Source: Megaleporinus macrocephalus (lineage: Eukaryota; Chordata; Actinopteri; Characiformes; Anostomidae). Taken from it: DNA of 64,000 bases. Where the stretch lies: contig CM038719.1 in assembly GCA_021613375.1 (NCBI GenBank), forward strand, positions 1,087,720-1,151,719, given 5' to 3'. This document shows, piece by piece, positions 1 to 15,720 of the stretch; the stretch's first letter is position 1, and every line of letters starts with the position of its first letter. The notes below the pieces were generated by a model that saw nothing but the letters and a program-made list of their open reading frames with translations, was not told the DNA's origin and did not search any database. A program made the position numbers and the translations under genes.

Positions 1-3000
1 CCTGTATCATCACCAACACTGTTCCTTCATCCTTTCATTCCTTTATCATCACCAACACTGTTCCTTCATCCCTTCATTCCTTCATCATCTCCAACACTGT
101 TCCTTCATCCCTTCATTCCTTTATCATCACCAACACTGTTCCTTCATCCCTTCATTCCTTTATCATCACCAACACTGTTCCTTCATCCCTTCATTCCTTT
201 ATCATCACCAACACTGTTCCTTCGTTCCTTTATCATCACCAACACTGTTCCTTCATCCCTTCATTCCTTTATCATCACCAACACCGTTCCTTCATCCCTT
301 CATTCCTTTATCATCACCAACACTGTTCTTTCGTTCCTTTATCATCACCAACACTGTTCCTTCATCCCTTCATTCCTTCATCACTACCAACACTGTTCCT
401 TCATCCCTTCATTCCTTCATCACTACCAACACTGTTCCTTCATCCCTTCATTCCTTTATCATCACCAACACTGTTCCTTCATCCCTTCATTCCTTTATCA
501 TCACCAACACTGTTCCTTCATCCCTTTATTCCTTTATCATCACCAACACTGTTCCTTCATCCCTTCATTCCTTTATCATCACCAACACTGTTCCTTCATC
601 CCTTCATTCCTTTATCACCACCAACACTGTTCCTTCATCCCTTCATTCCTTTATCACCACCAACACTGTTCCTTCATCCCTTCATTTCTTTATCACCACC
701 AACACTGTTCCTTCATCCCTTCATACCTTCATTCTTTCATAATCACCAACACTGTTCCTTCATCCCTTCATTCCTTTATCATCACCAACACTGTTCCTTC
801 ATCCCTTCATTCCTTTATCATCTCCAACACTGTTCCTTCATCCCTTCATTCCTTTATCATCACCAACACTGTTCCTTCATCCCTTCATTCCTTTATCATC
901 ACCAACACTGTTCCTTCATCCTTTCATTCCTTTATCATCTCCAACACTGTTCCTTCATCCCTTCATTCCTTTATCATCACCAACACTGTTCCTTCATCCT
1001 TTCATTCCTTTATCATCACCAACACTGTTCCTTCATCCTTTCATTCCTTTATCATCACCAACACTGTTCCTTCATCCCTTCATTCCTTTATCATCACCAA
1101 CACTGTTCCTTCATCCTTTCATTCCTTTATCATCACCAACACTGTTCCTTCATCCTTTCATTCCTTTATCATCACCAGCACTGTTCCTTCATCCCTTCAT
1201 TCCTTTATCATCACCAACACTGTTCCTTCATCCCTTCATTCCTGTATCATCACCAACACTGTTCCTTCATCCTTTCATTCCTTTATCATCACCAACACTG
1301 TTCCTTCATCCCTTCATTCCTTCATCATCTCCAACACTGTTCCTTCATCCCTTCATTCCTTTATCATCACCAACACTGTTCCTTCATCCCTTCATTCCTT
1401 TATCATCACCAACACTGTTCCTTCATCCCTTCATTCCTTTATCATCACCAACACTGTTCCTTCGTTCCTTTATCATCACCAACACTGTTCCTTCATCCCT
1501 TCATTCCTTTATCATCACCAACACCGTTCCTTCATCCCTTCATTCCTTTATCATCACCAACACTGTTCTTTCGTTCCTTTATCATCACCAACACTGTTCC
1601 TTCATCCCTTCATTCCTTCATCACTACCAACACTGTTCCTTCATCCCTTCATTCCTTCATCACTACCAACACTGTTCCTTCATCCCTTCATTCCTTTATC
1701 ATCACCAACACTGTTCCTTCATCCCTTCATTCCTTTATCATCACCAACACTGTTCCTTCATCCCTTTATTCCTTTATCATCACCAACACTGTTCCTTCAT
1801 CCCTTCATTCCTTTATCATCACCAACACTGTTCCTTCATCCCTTCATTCCTTTATCACCACCAACACTGTTCCTTCATCCCTTCATTCCTTTATCACCAC
1901 CAACACTGTTCCTTCATCCCTTCATTTCTTTATCACCACCAACACTGTTCCTTCATCCCTTCATACCTTCATTCTTTCATAATCACCAACACTGTTCCTT
2001 CATCCCTTCATTCCTTTATCATCACCAACACTGTTCCTTCATCCCTTCATTCCTTTATCATCTCCAACACTGTTCCTTCATCCCTTCATTCCTTTATCAT
2101 CACCAACACTGTTCCTTCATCCCTTCATTCCTTTATCATCACCAACACTGTTCCTTCATCCCTTCATTCCTTTATCATCTCCAACACTGTTCCTTCATCC
2201 CTTCATTCCTTTATCATCTCCAACACTGTTCCTTCATCCCTTCATTCCTTTATCATCTCCAACACTGTTCCTTCATCCCTTCATTCCTTTATCATCACCA
2301 ACAATGTTCCTTCATCCTTTCATTCCTTTATCATCACCAACACTGTTCCTTCATCCTTTCATTCCTTTATCATCTCCAACACTGTTCCTTCATCCCTTCA
2401 TTCCTTTATCATCTCCAACACTGTTCCTTCATCCCTTCATTCCTTTATCATCACCAACACTGTTCCTTCATCCCTTCATTCCTTTATCATCTCCAACACT
2501 GTTCCTTCATCCCTTCATTCCTTTATCATCACCAACACTGTTCCTTCATCCTTTCATTCCTTTATCATCACCAACACTGTTCCTTCATCCTTTCATTCCT
2601 TTATCATCACCAACACTGTTCCTTCATCCCTTCATTCCTTTATCATCACCAACACTGTTCCTTCATCCTTTCATTCCTTTATCATCACCAACACTGTTCC
2701 TTCATCCTTTCATTCCTTTATCATCACCAACACTGTTCCTTCATCCCTTCATTCCTTTATCATCACCAACACTGTTCCTTCATCCTTTCATTCCTTTATC
2801 ATCACCAACACTGTTCCTTCATCCTTTCATTCCTTTATCATCACCAACACTGTTCCTTCATCCCTTCATTCCTTTATCATCACCAACACTGTTCCTTCAT
2901 CCCTTCATTCCTTTATCATCACCAACACTGTTCCTTCATCCCTTCATTCCTTTATCACCACCAACACTGTTCCTTCATCCCTTCATTCCTTTATCATCTC

Positions 3001-5390
3001 CAACACTGTTCCTTCATCCCTTCATTCCTTTATCACCACCAACACTGTTCCTTCATCCCTTCATTCTTTTATCATCACCAACACTGTTCCTTCATCCCTT
3101 CATTCCTTTATCATCACCAACACTGTTCCTTCATCCCTTCATTCCTTTATCACTACCAACACTGTTACTTCATCCCTTCATTCCTTTATCATCTCCAACA
3201 CTGTTCCTTCATCCCTTCATTCCTTTATCATCACCAACACTGTTCCTTCGTTCCTTTATCATCACCAACACTGTTCCTTCATCCCTTCATTCCTTCATCA
3301 CTACCAACACTGTTCCTTCATCCCTACATTCCTTTATCATCACCAACACTGTTCCTTCATCCCTTCATTCCTTTATCATCACCAACACTGTTCCTTCATC
3401 CCTTCATTCCTTTATCATCTCCAACACTGTTCCTTCATCCCTTCATTCCTTTATCATCACCAACACTGTTCCTTCATCCCTTCATTCCTTTATCATCTCC
3501 AACACTGTTCCTTCATCCCTTCATTCCTTCATCATCTCCAACACTGTTCCTTCATCCCTTCATTCCTTTATCATCACCAACACTGTTCCTTCATCCCTTC
3601 ATTCCTTTATCATCACCAACACTGTTCCTTCATCCTTTCATTCCTTTATCATCTCCAACACTGTTCCTTCATCCCTTCATTCCTTTATCACCACCAACAC
3701 TGTTCCTTCATCCCTTCATTTCTTTATCACCACCAACACTGTTCCTTCATCCCTTCATACCTTCATTCTTTCATAATCACCAACACTGTTCCTTCATCCC
3801 TTCATTCCTTTATCATCACCAACACTGTTCCTTCATCCCTTCATTCCTTTATCATCTCCAACACTGTTCCTTCATCCCTTCATTCCTTTATCATCTCCAA
3901 CACTGTTCCTTCATCCCTTCATTCCTTTATCATCTCCAACACTGTTCCTTCATCCCTTCATTCCTTTATCATCTCCAACACTGTTCCTTCATCCCTTCAT
4001 TCCTTTATCATCTCCAACACTGTTCCTTCATCCCTTCATTCCTTTATCATCACCAACACTGTTCCTTCATCCTTTCATTCCTTTATCATCACCAACACTG
4101 TTCCTTCATCCTTTCATTCCTTTATCATCTCCAACACTGTTCCTTCATCCCTTCATTCCTTTATCACCACCAACACTGTTCCTTCATCCCTTCATTCCTT
4201 TATCATCACCAACACTGTTCCTTCATCCCTTCATTCCTTTATCATCTCCAACACTGTTCCTTCATCCCTTCATTCCTTTATCATCTCCAACACTGTTCCT
4301 TCATCCCTTCATTCCTTTATCATCACCAACACTGTTCCTTCATCCTTTCATTCCTTTATCATCTCCAACACTGTTCCTTCATCCCTTCATTCCTTTATCA
4401 TCACCAACACTGTTCCTTCATCCTTTCATTCCTTTATCATCTCCAACACTGTTCCTTCATCCTTTCATTCCTTTATCATCACCAACACTGTTCCTTCATC
4501 CTTTCATTCCTTTATCATCACCAACACTGTTCCTTCATCCTTTCATTCCTTTATCATCACCAACACTGTTCCTTCATCCCTTCATTCCTTTATCATCACC
4601 AACACTGTTCCTTCATCCCTTCATTCCTTTATCATCACCAACACTGTTCCTTCATCCCTTCATTCCTTTATCACCACCAACACTGTTCCTTCATCCCTTC
4701 ATTCCTTTATCATCTCCAACACTGTTCCTTCATCCCTTCATTCCTTTATCACCACCAACACTGTTCCTTCATCCCTTCATTCCTTTATCATCTCCAACAC
4801 TGTTCCTTCATCCCTTCATTCCTTTATCACTACCAACACTGTTACTTCATCCCTTCATTCCTTTATCATCTCCAACACTGTTCCTTCATCCCTTCATTCC
4901 TTTATCATCACCAACACTGTTCCTTCGTTCCTTTATCATCACCAACACTGTTCCTTCATCCCTTCATTCCTTCATCACTACCAACACTGTTCCTTCATCC
5001 CTACATTCCTTTATCATCATCAACACTGTTCCTTCATCCCTTCATTCCTTTATCACCACCAACACTGTTCCTTCATCCCTTCATTCCTTTATCATCACCA
5101 ACACTGTTCCTTCGTTCCTTTATCATCACCAACACTGTTCCTTCATCCCTTCATTCCTTCATCACTACCAACACTGTTCCTTCATCCCTACATTTCTTTA
5201 TCATCACCAACACTGTTCCTTCATCCCTTCATTCCTTTATCATCACCAACACTGTTCCTTCATCCCTTCATTCCTTTATCATCTCCAACACTGTTCCTTC
5301 ATCCCTTCATTCCTTTATCATCACCAACACTGTTCCTTCATCCCTTCATTCCTTTATCATCTCCAACACTGTTCCTTCATCTCTTCATCA
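1..5390. repeat. 39-bp minisatellite array (aldh16a1 intron, 5' edge of window)
   Basis: About 138 tandem copies of a 39-bp pyrimidine-rich unit, of the form TTCCTTTATCATCACCAACA followed by CTGTTCCTTCATCCCTTCA. Variants are CATCTCC/CATCACC/CACTACC changes and a recurrent 31-bp short unit that lacks 8 bp (for example near 218 and 1458). A 13-residue frame runs through it because 39 is a multiple of three. The array runs off the left edge of the window and stops about 140 bp before an aldh16a1 exon, so it lies in the preceding intron. Confidence 0.97.
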
Positions 5391-6334
5391 TCGACTAGAG
5401 TAGAGGCAGGTCAGGTGTCTCCTCACTGATGGAGGCGGAGTCAGTGGTTTTGGTCAGATGGTGAATGTACTGTAGATGTTTTAGGAGATGTGGTGTGTCT
5501 GTGGTGTCTAATGTAATCTGTTCTTATGTGAAGGTAACCGGACTCCTCATGGTCAGGCTGCCTCCATCTGGACTGAAGATCTGACCTTGGCTCTGGAGAC
5601 TGCTAAGAGGTATTGTTCTGTATTGTAGGTGTGGTTTGTGATGGTTCCTCATGTTACATGCTGGAGTTGACCTTCCCGGGAGGAGGAATAGATCTACATA
5701 TATGACCGACAGCTCACATGTTTATGATTATATATAAAAGGTGAATGATTATTATTGTTAAAGTTAAATTATTATATTATTATTTCAAAATGACGGCATA
5801 ATAAATTTCTGATTAGGGAAGCAAAGTCATTTGTAGATAAACTTGTACACTAACAGTGGTGGTGATGGGAACCAGAGGGCTTCTGTATCTGCTACACAGC
5901 TAGACATTCTGTTTGAAGGACCAGTAAACCAGCGCTGTGTTTAGAAAAATACTGAAAATCTGAAAGATATGTTTTATTTAGGGACTATTTTGCCTTACAG
6001 TGCTCTCCAATGTATCCATACACCATTAATGAACTTAAACATTTTTTTTATTAAAAAAGTAAATAAATAAAACAATGTCTCAGAGCCTCAGAGCATGCAT
6101 GACCATGGTATACTGTTTTTTAGAAAGCTCTTAGAGAATATGTCTAGAGAACATCCACTTTTTCACTTTTCTCTCTTTTTTTAGTGTGTTGTAGCTTTTG
6201 TGCATGTAAACCTTCTGCAAAGTTCTAAAACCTACAGTTACACACCAGAGTGAGACTCTCTCCCTCACAGACCACTCTTCTCAGCTGCTTGAACATGTTA
6301 CCTTTTCTCTGTCACATGGTGACATCATCTTGTA
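5391..6334. other. Unique intronic sequence around the first visible aldh16a1 exon
   Basis: Outside the exon at 5534-5609 this is AT-rich single-copy-looking sequence between the 39-bp and the 31-bp arrays. I see no second exon or known repeat in it. Confidence 0.6.
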
Positions 6335-9300
6335 AAAACTGACTACTCTGAAACACTTAACCAGTAAAACTGACCACTCTGAAACAGTAAACCAGTAAAA
6401 CTGACCACTCTGAAACAGTAAACCAGTAGAACTGACCCCTCTGAAACAGTAAACCAGTAAAACTGACCATTCTGAAACACTAAACCAGTAAAACTGACCA
6501 CTCTGAAACTGTAAACCAGTAAAACTGACTACTCTGAAACAGTAAACCAGTAAAACTTACCACTCTGAAACAGTAAACCAGTAAAACTGACCCCTCTGAA
6601 ACTGTAAACCAGTAAAACTGACCACTCTGAAACTGTAAACCAGTAAAACTGACTACTCTGAAACAATAAACCAGTAAAACTGACCCCTCTGAAACAGTAA
6701 ACCAGTAAAACTGACCCCTCTGAAACAGTAAACCAGTAAAACCTACCACTCTGAAACTGTAAACCAGTAAAACTGACTACTCTGAAACAGTAAACCAGTA
6801 AAACTGACCCCTCTGAAACAGTAAACCAGTAAAACTGACCACTCTGAAACTGTAAACCAGTAAAACTGACTACTCTGAAACAGTAAACCAGTAAAACTGA
6901 CCCCTCTGAAACAGTAAACCAGTAGAACTGACCCCTCTGAAACAGTAAACCAGTAAAACTGACCCCTCTGAAACTGTAAACCAGTAAAACTGACCACTCT
7001 GAAACTGTAAACCAGTAAAACTGACCATTCTGAAACACTAAACCAGTAAAACTGACCACTCTGAAACTGTAAACCAGTAAAACTGACCCCTCTGAAACAG
7101 TAAACCAGTAAAACTGACCACTCTGAAACTGTAAACCAGTAAAACTGACTACTCTGAAACAGTAAACCAGTAAAATTGACCCCTCTGAAACAGTAAACCA
7201 GTAAAACTGACCCCTCTGAAACTGTAAACCAGTAAAACTGACCACTCTGAAACTGTAAACCAGTAAAACTGACCCCTCTGAAACTGTAAACCAGTAAAAC
7301 TGACTACTCTGAAACAGTAAACCAGTAAAACTTACCACTCTGAAACTGTAAACCAGTAAAACTGACTACTCTGAAACAGTAAACCAGTAAAACTGACCCC
7401 TCTGAAACAGTAAACCAGTAAAACTGACCACTCTGAAACTGTAAACCAGTAAAACTGACCACTCTGAAACTGTAAACCAGTAAAACTGACTACTCTGAAA
7501 CAGTAAACCAGTAAAACTGACCACTCTGAAACAGTAAACCAGTAGAACTGACCCCTCTGAAACAGTAAACCAGTAAAACTGACCATTCTGAAACAGTAAA
7601 CCAGTAAAACTGACCCCTCTGAAACTGTAAACCAGTAAAACTGACTACTCTGAAACAGTAAACCAGTAAAACTGACCACTCTGAAACAGTAAACCAGTAA
7701 AACTGACCACTCTGAAACAGTAAACCAGTAAAACTGACTACTCTGAAACAGTTACCCAGTAAAACTGACCACTCTGAAACTGTAAACCAGTAAAACTGAC
7801 CACTCTGAAACAGTAAACCAGTAAAACTGACCACTCTGAGACACTAAACCAGTAAAACTGACCACTCTGAAACTGTAAACCAGTAAAACTGACCACTCTG
7901 AAATTGTAAACCAGTAAAACTGACTACACTGAAACAGTAAACCAGTAAAACTTACCACTCTGAAACTGTAAACCAGTAAAACTGACTACTCTGAAACAGT
8001 AAACCAGTAAAACTGGCCCCTCTGAAACTGTGAACCAGTAAAACTGACCCCTCTGAAACAGTAAACCAGTAAAACTGACCCCTCTGAAACTGTAAACCAG
8101 TAAAACTGACCACTCTGAAACTGTAAACCAGTAAAACTGACCATTCTGAAACACTAAACCAGTAAAACTGACCACTCTGAAACTGTAAACCAGTAAAACT
8201 GACCCCTCTGAAACAGTAAACCAGTAAAACTGACCACTCTGAAACTGTAAACCAGTAAAACTGACTACTCTGAAACAGTAAACCAGTAAAATTGACCCCT
8301 CTGAAACAGTAAACCAGTAAAACTGACCCCTCTGAAACTGTAAACCAGTAAAACTGACCACTCTGAAACTGTAAACCAGTAAAACTGACCCCTCTGAAAC
8401 TGTAAACCAGTAAAACTGACACCTCTGAAACTGTAAACCAGTAAAACTGACTACTCTGAAACAGTAAACCAGTAAAACTTACCACTCTGAAACTGTAAAC
8501 CAGTAAAACTGACTACTCTGAAACAGTAAACCAGTAAAACTGACCCCTCTGAAACAGTAAACCAGTAAAACTGACCACTCTGAAACTGTAAACCAGTAAA
8601 ACTGACCACTCTGAAACTGTAAACCAGTAAAACTGACTACTCTGAAACAGTAAACCAGTAAAACTGACCACTCTGAAACAGTAAACCAGTAGAACTGACC
8701 CCTCTGAAACAGTAAACCAGTAAAACTGACCATTCTGAAACAGTAAACCAGTAAAACTGACCCCTCTGAAACTGTAAACCAGTAAAACTGACTACTCTGA
8801 AACAGTAAACCAGTAAAACTGACCACTCTGAAACAGTAAACCAGTAAAACTGACCACTCTGAAACAGTAAACCAGTAAAACTGACTACTCTGAAACAGTT
8901 ACCCAGTAAAACTGACCACTCTGAAACTGTAAACCAGTAAAACCGACCACTCTGAAACAGTAAACCAGTAAAACTGACCACTCTGAGACACTAAACCAGT
9001 AAAACTGACCACTCTGAAACTGTAAACCAGTAAAACTGACCACTCTGAAATTGTAAACCAGTAAAACTGACTACACTGAAACAGTAAACCAGTAAAACTT
9101 ACCACTCTGAAACTGTAAACCAGTAAAACTGACTACTCTGAAACAGTAAACCAGTAAAACTGACCCCTCTGAAACTGTGAACCAGTAAAACTGACCACTC
9201 TGAAACTGTGAACCAGTAAAACTGACCACTCTGAAACTGTAAACCAGTAAAACTGACTACTCTGAAACAGTAAACCAGTAAAACTGACCACTCTGAAACA

Positions 9301-12300
9301 GTAAACCAGTAGAACTGACCCCTCTGAAACAGTAAACCAGTAAAACTGACCATTCTGAAACAGTAAACCAGTAAAACTGACCACTCTGAAACTGTAAACC
9401 AGTAAAACTGACTACTCTGAAACAGTAAACCAGTAAAACTGACCCCTCTGAAACAGTAAACCAGTAAAACTGACCCCTCTGAAACAGTAAACCAGTAAAA
9501 CTGACCATTCTGAAACAGTAAACCAGTAAAACTGACCACTCTGAAACAGTAAACCAGTAAAACTGACCCCTCTGAAACTGTAAACCAGTAAAACTGACCA
9601 CTCTGAAACTGTAAACCAGTAAAACTGACTACTCTGAAACAATAAACCAGTAAAACTGACCCCTCTGAAACAGTAAACCAGTAAAACTGACCCCTCTGAA
9701 ACTGTAAACCAGTAAAACTGACCACTCTGAAACAGTAAACCAGTAAAACTGACCCCTCTGAAACTGTAAACCAGTAAAACTGACCACTCTGAAACTGTAA
9801 ACCAGTAAAACTGACTACTCTGAAACAGTAAACCAGTAAAACTTACCACTCTGAAACTGTAAACCAGTAAAACTGACTACTCTGAAACAGTAAACCAGTA
9901 AAACTGACCCCTCTGAAACAGTAAACCAGTAAAACTGACCACTCTGAAACTGTAAACCAGTAAAACTGACTACTCTGAAACAGTAAACCAGTAAAACTGA
10001 CCCCTCTGAAACAGTAAACCAGTAGAACTGACCCCTCTGAAACAGTAAACCAGTAAAACTGACCATTCTGAAACAGTAAACCAGTAAAACTGACCACTCT
10101 GAAACTGTAAACCAGTAAAACTGACCACTCTGAAACTGTAAACCAGTAAAACTGACCCCTCTGAAACAGTAAACCAGTAAAACTGACCCCTCTGAAACTG
10201 TAAACCAGTAAAACTGACCACTCTGAAACTGTAAACCAGTAAAACTGACCATTCTGAAACACTAAACCAGTAAAACTGACCACTCTGAAACTGTAAACCA
10301 GTAAAACTGACCCCTCTGAAACAGTAAACCAGTAAAACTGACCACTCTGAAACTGTAAACCAGTAAAACTGACTACTCTGAAACAGTAAACCAGTAAAAT
10401 TGACCCCTCTGAAACAGTAAACCAGTAAAACTGACCCCTCTGAAACTGTAAACCAGTAAAACTGACCACTCTGAAACTGTAAACCAGTAAAACTGACCCC
10501 TCTGAAACAGTAAACCAGTAAAACTGACACCTCTGAAACTGTAAACCAGTAAAACTGACTACTCTGAAACAGTAAACCAGTAAAACTTACCACTCTGAAA
10601 CTGTAAACCAGTAAAACTGACTACTCTGAAACAGTAAACCAGTAAAACTGACCCCTCTGAAACAGTAAACCAGTAAAACTGACCACTCTGAAACTGTAAA
10701 CCAGTAAAACTGACCACTCTGAAACTGTAAACCAGTAAAACTGACTACTCTGAAACAGTAAACCAGTAAAACTGACCACTCTGAAACAGTAAACCAGTAG
10801 AACTGACCCCTCTGAAACAGTAAACCAGTAAAACTGACCATTCTGAAACAGTAAACCAGTAAAACTGACCCCTCTGAAACTGTAAACCAGTAAAACTGAC
10901 TACTCTGAAACAGTAAACCAGTAAAACTGACCACTCTGAAACAGTAAACCAGTAAAACTGACCACTCTGAAACAGTAAACCAGTAAAACTGACTACTCTG
11001 AAACAGTTACCCAGTAAAACTGACCACTCTGAAACTGTAAACCAGTAAAACTGACCACTCTGAAACAGTAAACCAGTAAAACTGACCACTCTGAGACACT
11101 AAACCAGTAAAACTGACCACTCTGAAACTGTAAACCAGTAAAACTGACCACTCTGAAATTGTAAACCAGTAAAACTGACTACACTGAAACAGTAAACCAG
11201 TAAAACTTACCACTCTGAAACTGTAAACCAGTAAAACTGACTACTCTGAAACAGTAAACCAGTAAAACTGGCCCCTCTGAAACTGTGAACCAGTAAAACT
11301 GACCCCTCTGAAACAGTAAACCAGTAAAACTGACCCCTCTGAAACTGTAAACCAGTAAAACTGACCACTCTGAAACTGTAAACCAGTAAAACTGACCATT
11401 CTGAAACACTAAACCAGTAAAACTGACCACTCTGAAACTGTAAACCAGTAAAACTGACCCCTCTGAAACAGTAAACCAGTAAAACTGACCACTCTGAAAC
11501 TGTAAACCAGTAAAACTGACTACTCTGAAACAGTAAACCAGTAAAATTGACCCCTCTGAAACAGTAAACCAGTAAAACTGACCCCTCTGAAACTGTAAAC
11601 CAGTAAAACTGACCACTCTGAAACTGTAAACCAGTAAAACTGACCCCTCTGAAACTGTAAACCAGTAAAACTGACACCTCTGAAACTGTAAACCAGTAAA
11701 ACTGACTACTCTGAAACAGTAAACCAGTAAAACTTACCACTCTGAAACTGTAAACCAGTAAAACTGACTACTCTGAAACAGTAAACCAGTAAAACTGACC
11801 CCTCTGAAACAGTAAACCAGTAAAACTGACCACTCTGAAACTGTAAACCAGTAAAACTGACCACTCTGAAACTGTAAACCAGTAAAACTGACTACTCTGA
11901 AACAGTAAACCAGTAAAACTGACCACTCTGAAACAGTAAACCAGTAGAACTGACCCCTCTGAAACAGTAAACCAGTAAAACTGACCATTCTGAAACAGTA
12001 AACCAGTAAAACTGACCCCTCTGAAACTGTAAACCAGTAAAACTGACTACTCTGAAACAGTAAACCAGTAAAACTGACCACTCTGAAACAGTAAACCAGT
12101 AAAACTGACCACTCTGAAACAGTAAACCAGTAAAACTGACTACTCTGAAACAGTTACCCAGTAAAACTGACCACTCTGAAACTGTAAACCAGTAAAACTG
12201 ACCACTCTGAAACAGTAAACCAGTAAAACTGACCACTCTGAGACACTAAACCAGTAAAACTGACCACTCTGAAACTGTAAACCAGTAAAACTGACCACTC

Positions 12301-15153
12301 TGAAATTGTAAACCAGTAAAACTGACTACACTGAAACAGTAAACCAGTAAAACTTACCACTCTGAAACTGTAAACCAGTAAAACTGACTACTCTGAAACA
12401 GTAAACCAGTAAAACTGACCCCTCTGAAACTGTGAACCAGTAAAACTGACCACTCTGAAACAGTGAACCAGTAAACACTGACCACTCTGAAACAGTAAAC
12501 CAGTAAAACTGACCATTCTGAAACAGTAAACCAGTAAAACCGACCACTCTGAAACAGTAAACCAGTAGAACCAACCACTCTGAAACAGCGAACCAGTAAA
12601 CACTGACCATTCTGAAACAGTAAACCAGTAAAACCACCACTCTAAAACAGTAAACCAGTAAAACCAACCACTCTGAAACAGTAAACCAGTAAAACTGACC
12701 ACTCTGAAACAGTAAACCAGTAAAACTGACCACTCTGAAACAGTAAACCAGTAAAACTGACCATTCTGAAACAGTAAACCAGTAAAACTGACCACTCTGA
12801 AACAGTAAACCAGTAAAACTGACCCCTCTGAAACTGTAAACCAGTAAAACTGACCACTCTGAAACTGTAAACCAGTAAAACTGACTACTCTGAAACAATA
12901 AACCAGTAAAACTGACCCCTCTGAAACAGTAAACCAGTAAAACTGACCCCTCTGAAACTGTAAACCAGTAAAACTGACCACTCTGAAACTGTAAACCAGT
13001 AAAACTGACCCCTCTGAAACTGTAAACCAGTAAAACTGACCACTCTGAAACTGTAAACCAGTAAAACTGACTACTCTGAAACAGTAAACCAGTAAAACTT
13101 ACCACTCTGAAACTGTAAACCAGTAAAACTGACTACTCTGAAACAGTAAACCAGTAAAACTGACCCCTCTGAAACAGTAAACCAGTAAAACTGACCACTC
13201 TGAAACTGTAAACCAGTAAAACTGACTACTCTGAAACAGTAAACCAGTAAAACTGACCACTCTGAAACAGTAAACCAGTAAAACTGACCACTCTGAAACA
13301 GTAAACCAGTAAAACTGACCATTCTGAAACAGTAAACCAGTAAAACTGACCACTCTGAAACAGTAAACCAGTAAACACTGACCACTCTGAAACAGTAAAC
13401 CAGTAAAACTGACCACTCTGAAACAGTAAACCAGTAAAACTGACCACTCTGAAACAGTAAACCAGTAAAACTGACCACTCTGAGACACTAAACCGGTAAA
13501 ACAGACCACTCTGAGACACTAAACCGGTAAAACTGACCATTCTGAAACAGTAAACCAGTAAAACTGACCACTCTGAAACAGTAAACCAGTAAAACTGACT
13601 ACTCTGAAACAGTAAACCAGTAAAACTGACCACTCTGAAACAGTAAACCAGTAAAACTGACCACTCTGACACAGTAAACCAGTAAAACTGACCACTCTGA
13701 AACAGTAAACCAGTAAAACTGACTACTCTGAAACAGTAAACCAGTAAAACTGACCACTCTGAAACACTAAACCAGTAAAACTGACTACTCTGAGACACTA
13801 AACCGGTAAAACAGACCATTCTGAAACACTAAACCAGTAAAACTGACCCCTCTGAAACAGTAAACCAGTAAAACTGACCACTCTGACACAGTAAACCAGT
13901 AAAACTGACTACTCTGAAACACTAAACCAGTAAAACTGACCCCTCTGAAACAGTAAACCAGTAAAACTGACCACTCTGACACAGTAAACCAGTAAAACTG
14001 ACCACTCTGAAACAGTAAACCAGTAAAACTGACTACTCTGAAACACTAAACCAGTAAAACTGACCCCTCTGAAACTGTAAACCAGTAAAACTGACCACTC
14101 TGACACAGTAAACCAGTAAAACTGACCACTCTGAAACAGTAAACCAGTAAAACTCACTACTCTGAAACAGTAAACCAGTAAAACTGACCACTCTGAAACA
14201 GTAAACCAGTAAAACTGACCACTCTGACACACTAAACCAGTAAAACTGACTACTCTGAGACACTAAACCGGTAAAACAGACCATTCTGAAACACTAAACC
14301 AGTAAAACTGACCCCTCTGAAACAGTAAACCAGTAAAACTGACCACTCTGAAACTGTAAACCAGTAAAACAGACCACTCTGAATCTTCCAGCTCCAGTCT
14401 AGCTTCTGAAGGGGGAGCTTGTTCTGACTGGATTATTAGACTTGGATCGGACTCACTCCTGTTTTTACTGTCTGATATCCGTTCCAGCATTTCAGTCTAA
14501 TGTTGTAGGTGCGAGTCTGTGCTGCTGTCTGATCTTCCCGTGTGTGTTTGTGTGTAGAGTGTGTGTGGGCTCAGTGTGGGTGAACACTCACTCGGTGTCG
14601 GACCCCTCGCTGCCTCAGTGTGGACGGAGAGAGAGCGGGACCTGTACTGAGGGAGGCAGAGAGGTAAGGGGCTCCCTGATTGGTTACTCGTTATGGTCTC
14701 CTGTGTGTTTGAACACTGTGTTTACAGAAGAGTCTGAGGTTCACAGTCGCTGCCCACGCTGTGATTTAATAACGTATAGCTTCAGGTATCACTTCTTCTC
14801 CAGCTCGCCGTTAAGCTTAGTGACGCTGTCAGGTAAGGACCACACCTGGTCACCTGAGTTCCTGTCCACGTTAGTCCACTCCTCTACAAACCCTGCACTG
14901 CATAACAGAGCCCACCAGTACAACTCCTGTAGGGTGTCTGTGTGACCAGTTCAGCAGACCTGAGGTAACACTGCTGGACAGACCAGCCAAACCACTGGAC
15001 CTCAGTCTTTACTCCCAGTTCAGAGCTGCAGGTGAAACGAGGAGGAAGACCTACAAGCTCTGAGCGAAATCAGATACAGTGGACTAGACTGGACAGCCAG
15101 TCTCCCAAAACACCGGTGCAGTACTGGCCTAGCAGTGTTATTATTATAATAAA

Positions 15154-15203
<50 letters not shown>

Positions 15204-15437
15204 GTAATATACATCACTGCTGTTGTTGTCGTTATTGTTATTGTTATTATTATTATTATTATTAAAGTAATATACATTACTGCTGTTGTTATTATTGTTA
15301 TTATTATTATTATTATTATTTGTATTATTAAAAAACATTATTAAAGTAATATACATTACTGCTGTTAGTATTATTATTATTATTAATAATAATAATAATA
15401 AATAATATTATTATTAAAGTAATATACATTACTGTTG

Positions 15438-15487
<50 letters not shown>

Positions 15488-15519
15488 AAAACATTATTAA
15501 AGTAATATACATTACTACA

Positions 15520-15572
<53 letters not shown>

Positions 15573-15608
15573 AGAACATCATTATTAAAGTAATATACAT
15601 TACTGTTG

Positions 15609-15642
<34 letters not shown>

Positions 15643-15670
15643 AAACATTAAAGTTATATACATTACTACA

Positions 15671-15720
<50 letters not shown>

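Noticed and set aside
2304..3776. 490-residue open frame in the 39-bp array
   Set aside because: The unit length is a multiple of three, so a stop-free frame is expected. The residue pattern is a plain 13-residue repeat with no signal, domain or start context.
6480..13982. Many - strand frames repeating FTGLLFQ and WFTVSE
   Set aside because: They are translations of the 31-bp repeat; frames rotate every unit and end at variant units.
6335..14381. 31-bp regular units considered as a CRISPR array
   Set aside because: No unique spacers, units are head-to-tail, and the context is a vertebrate intron.
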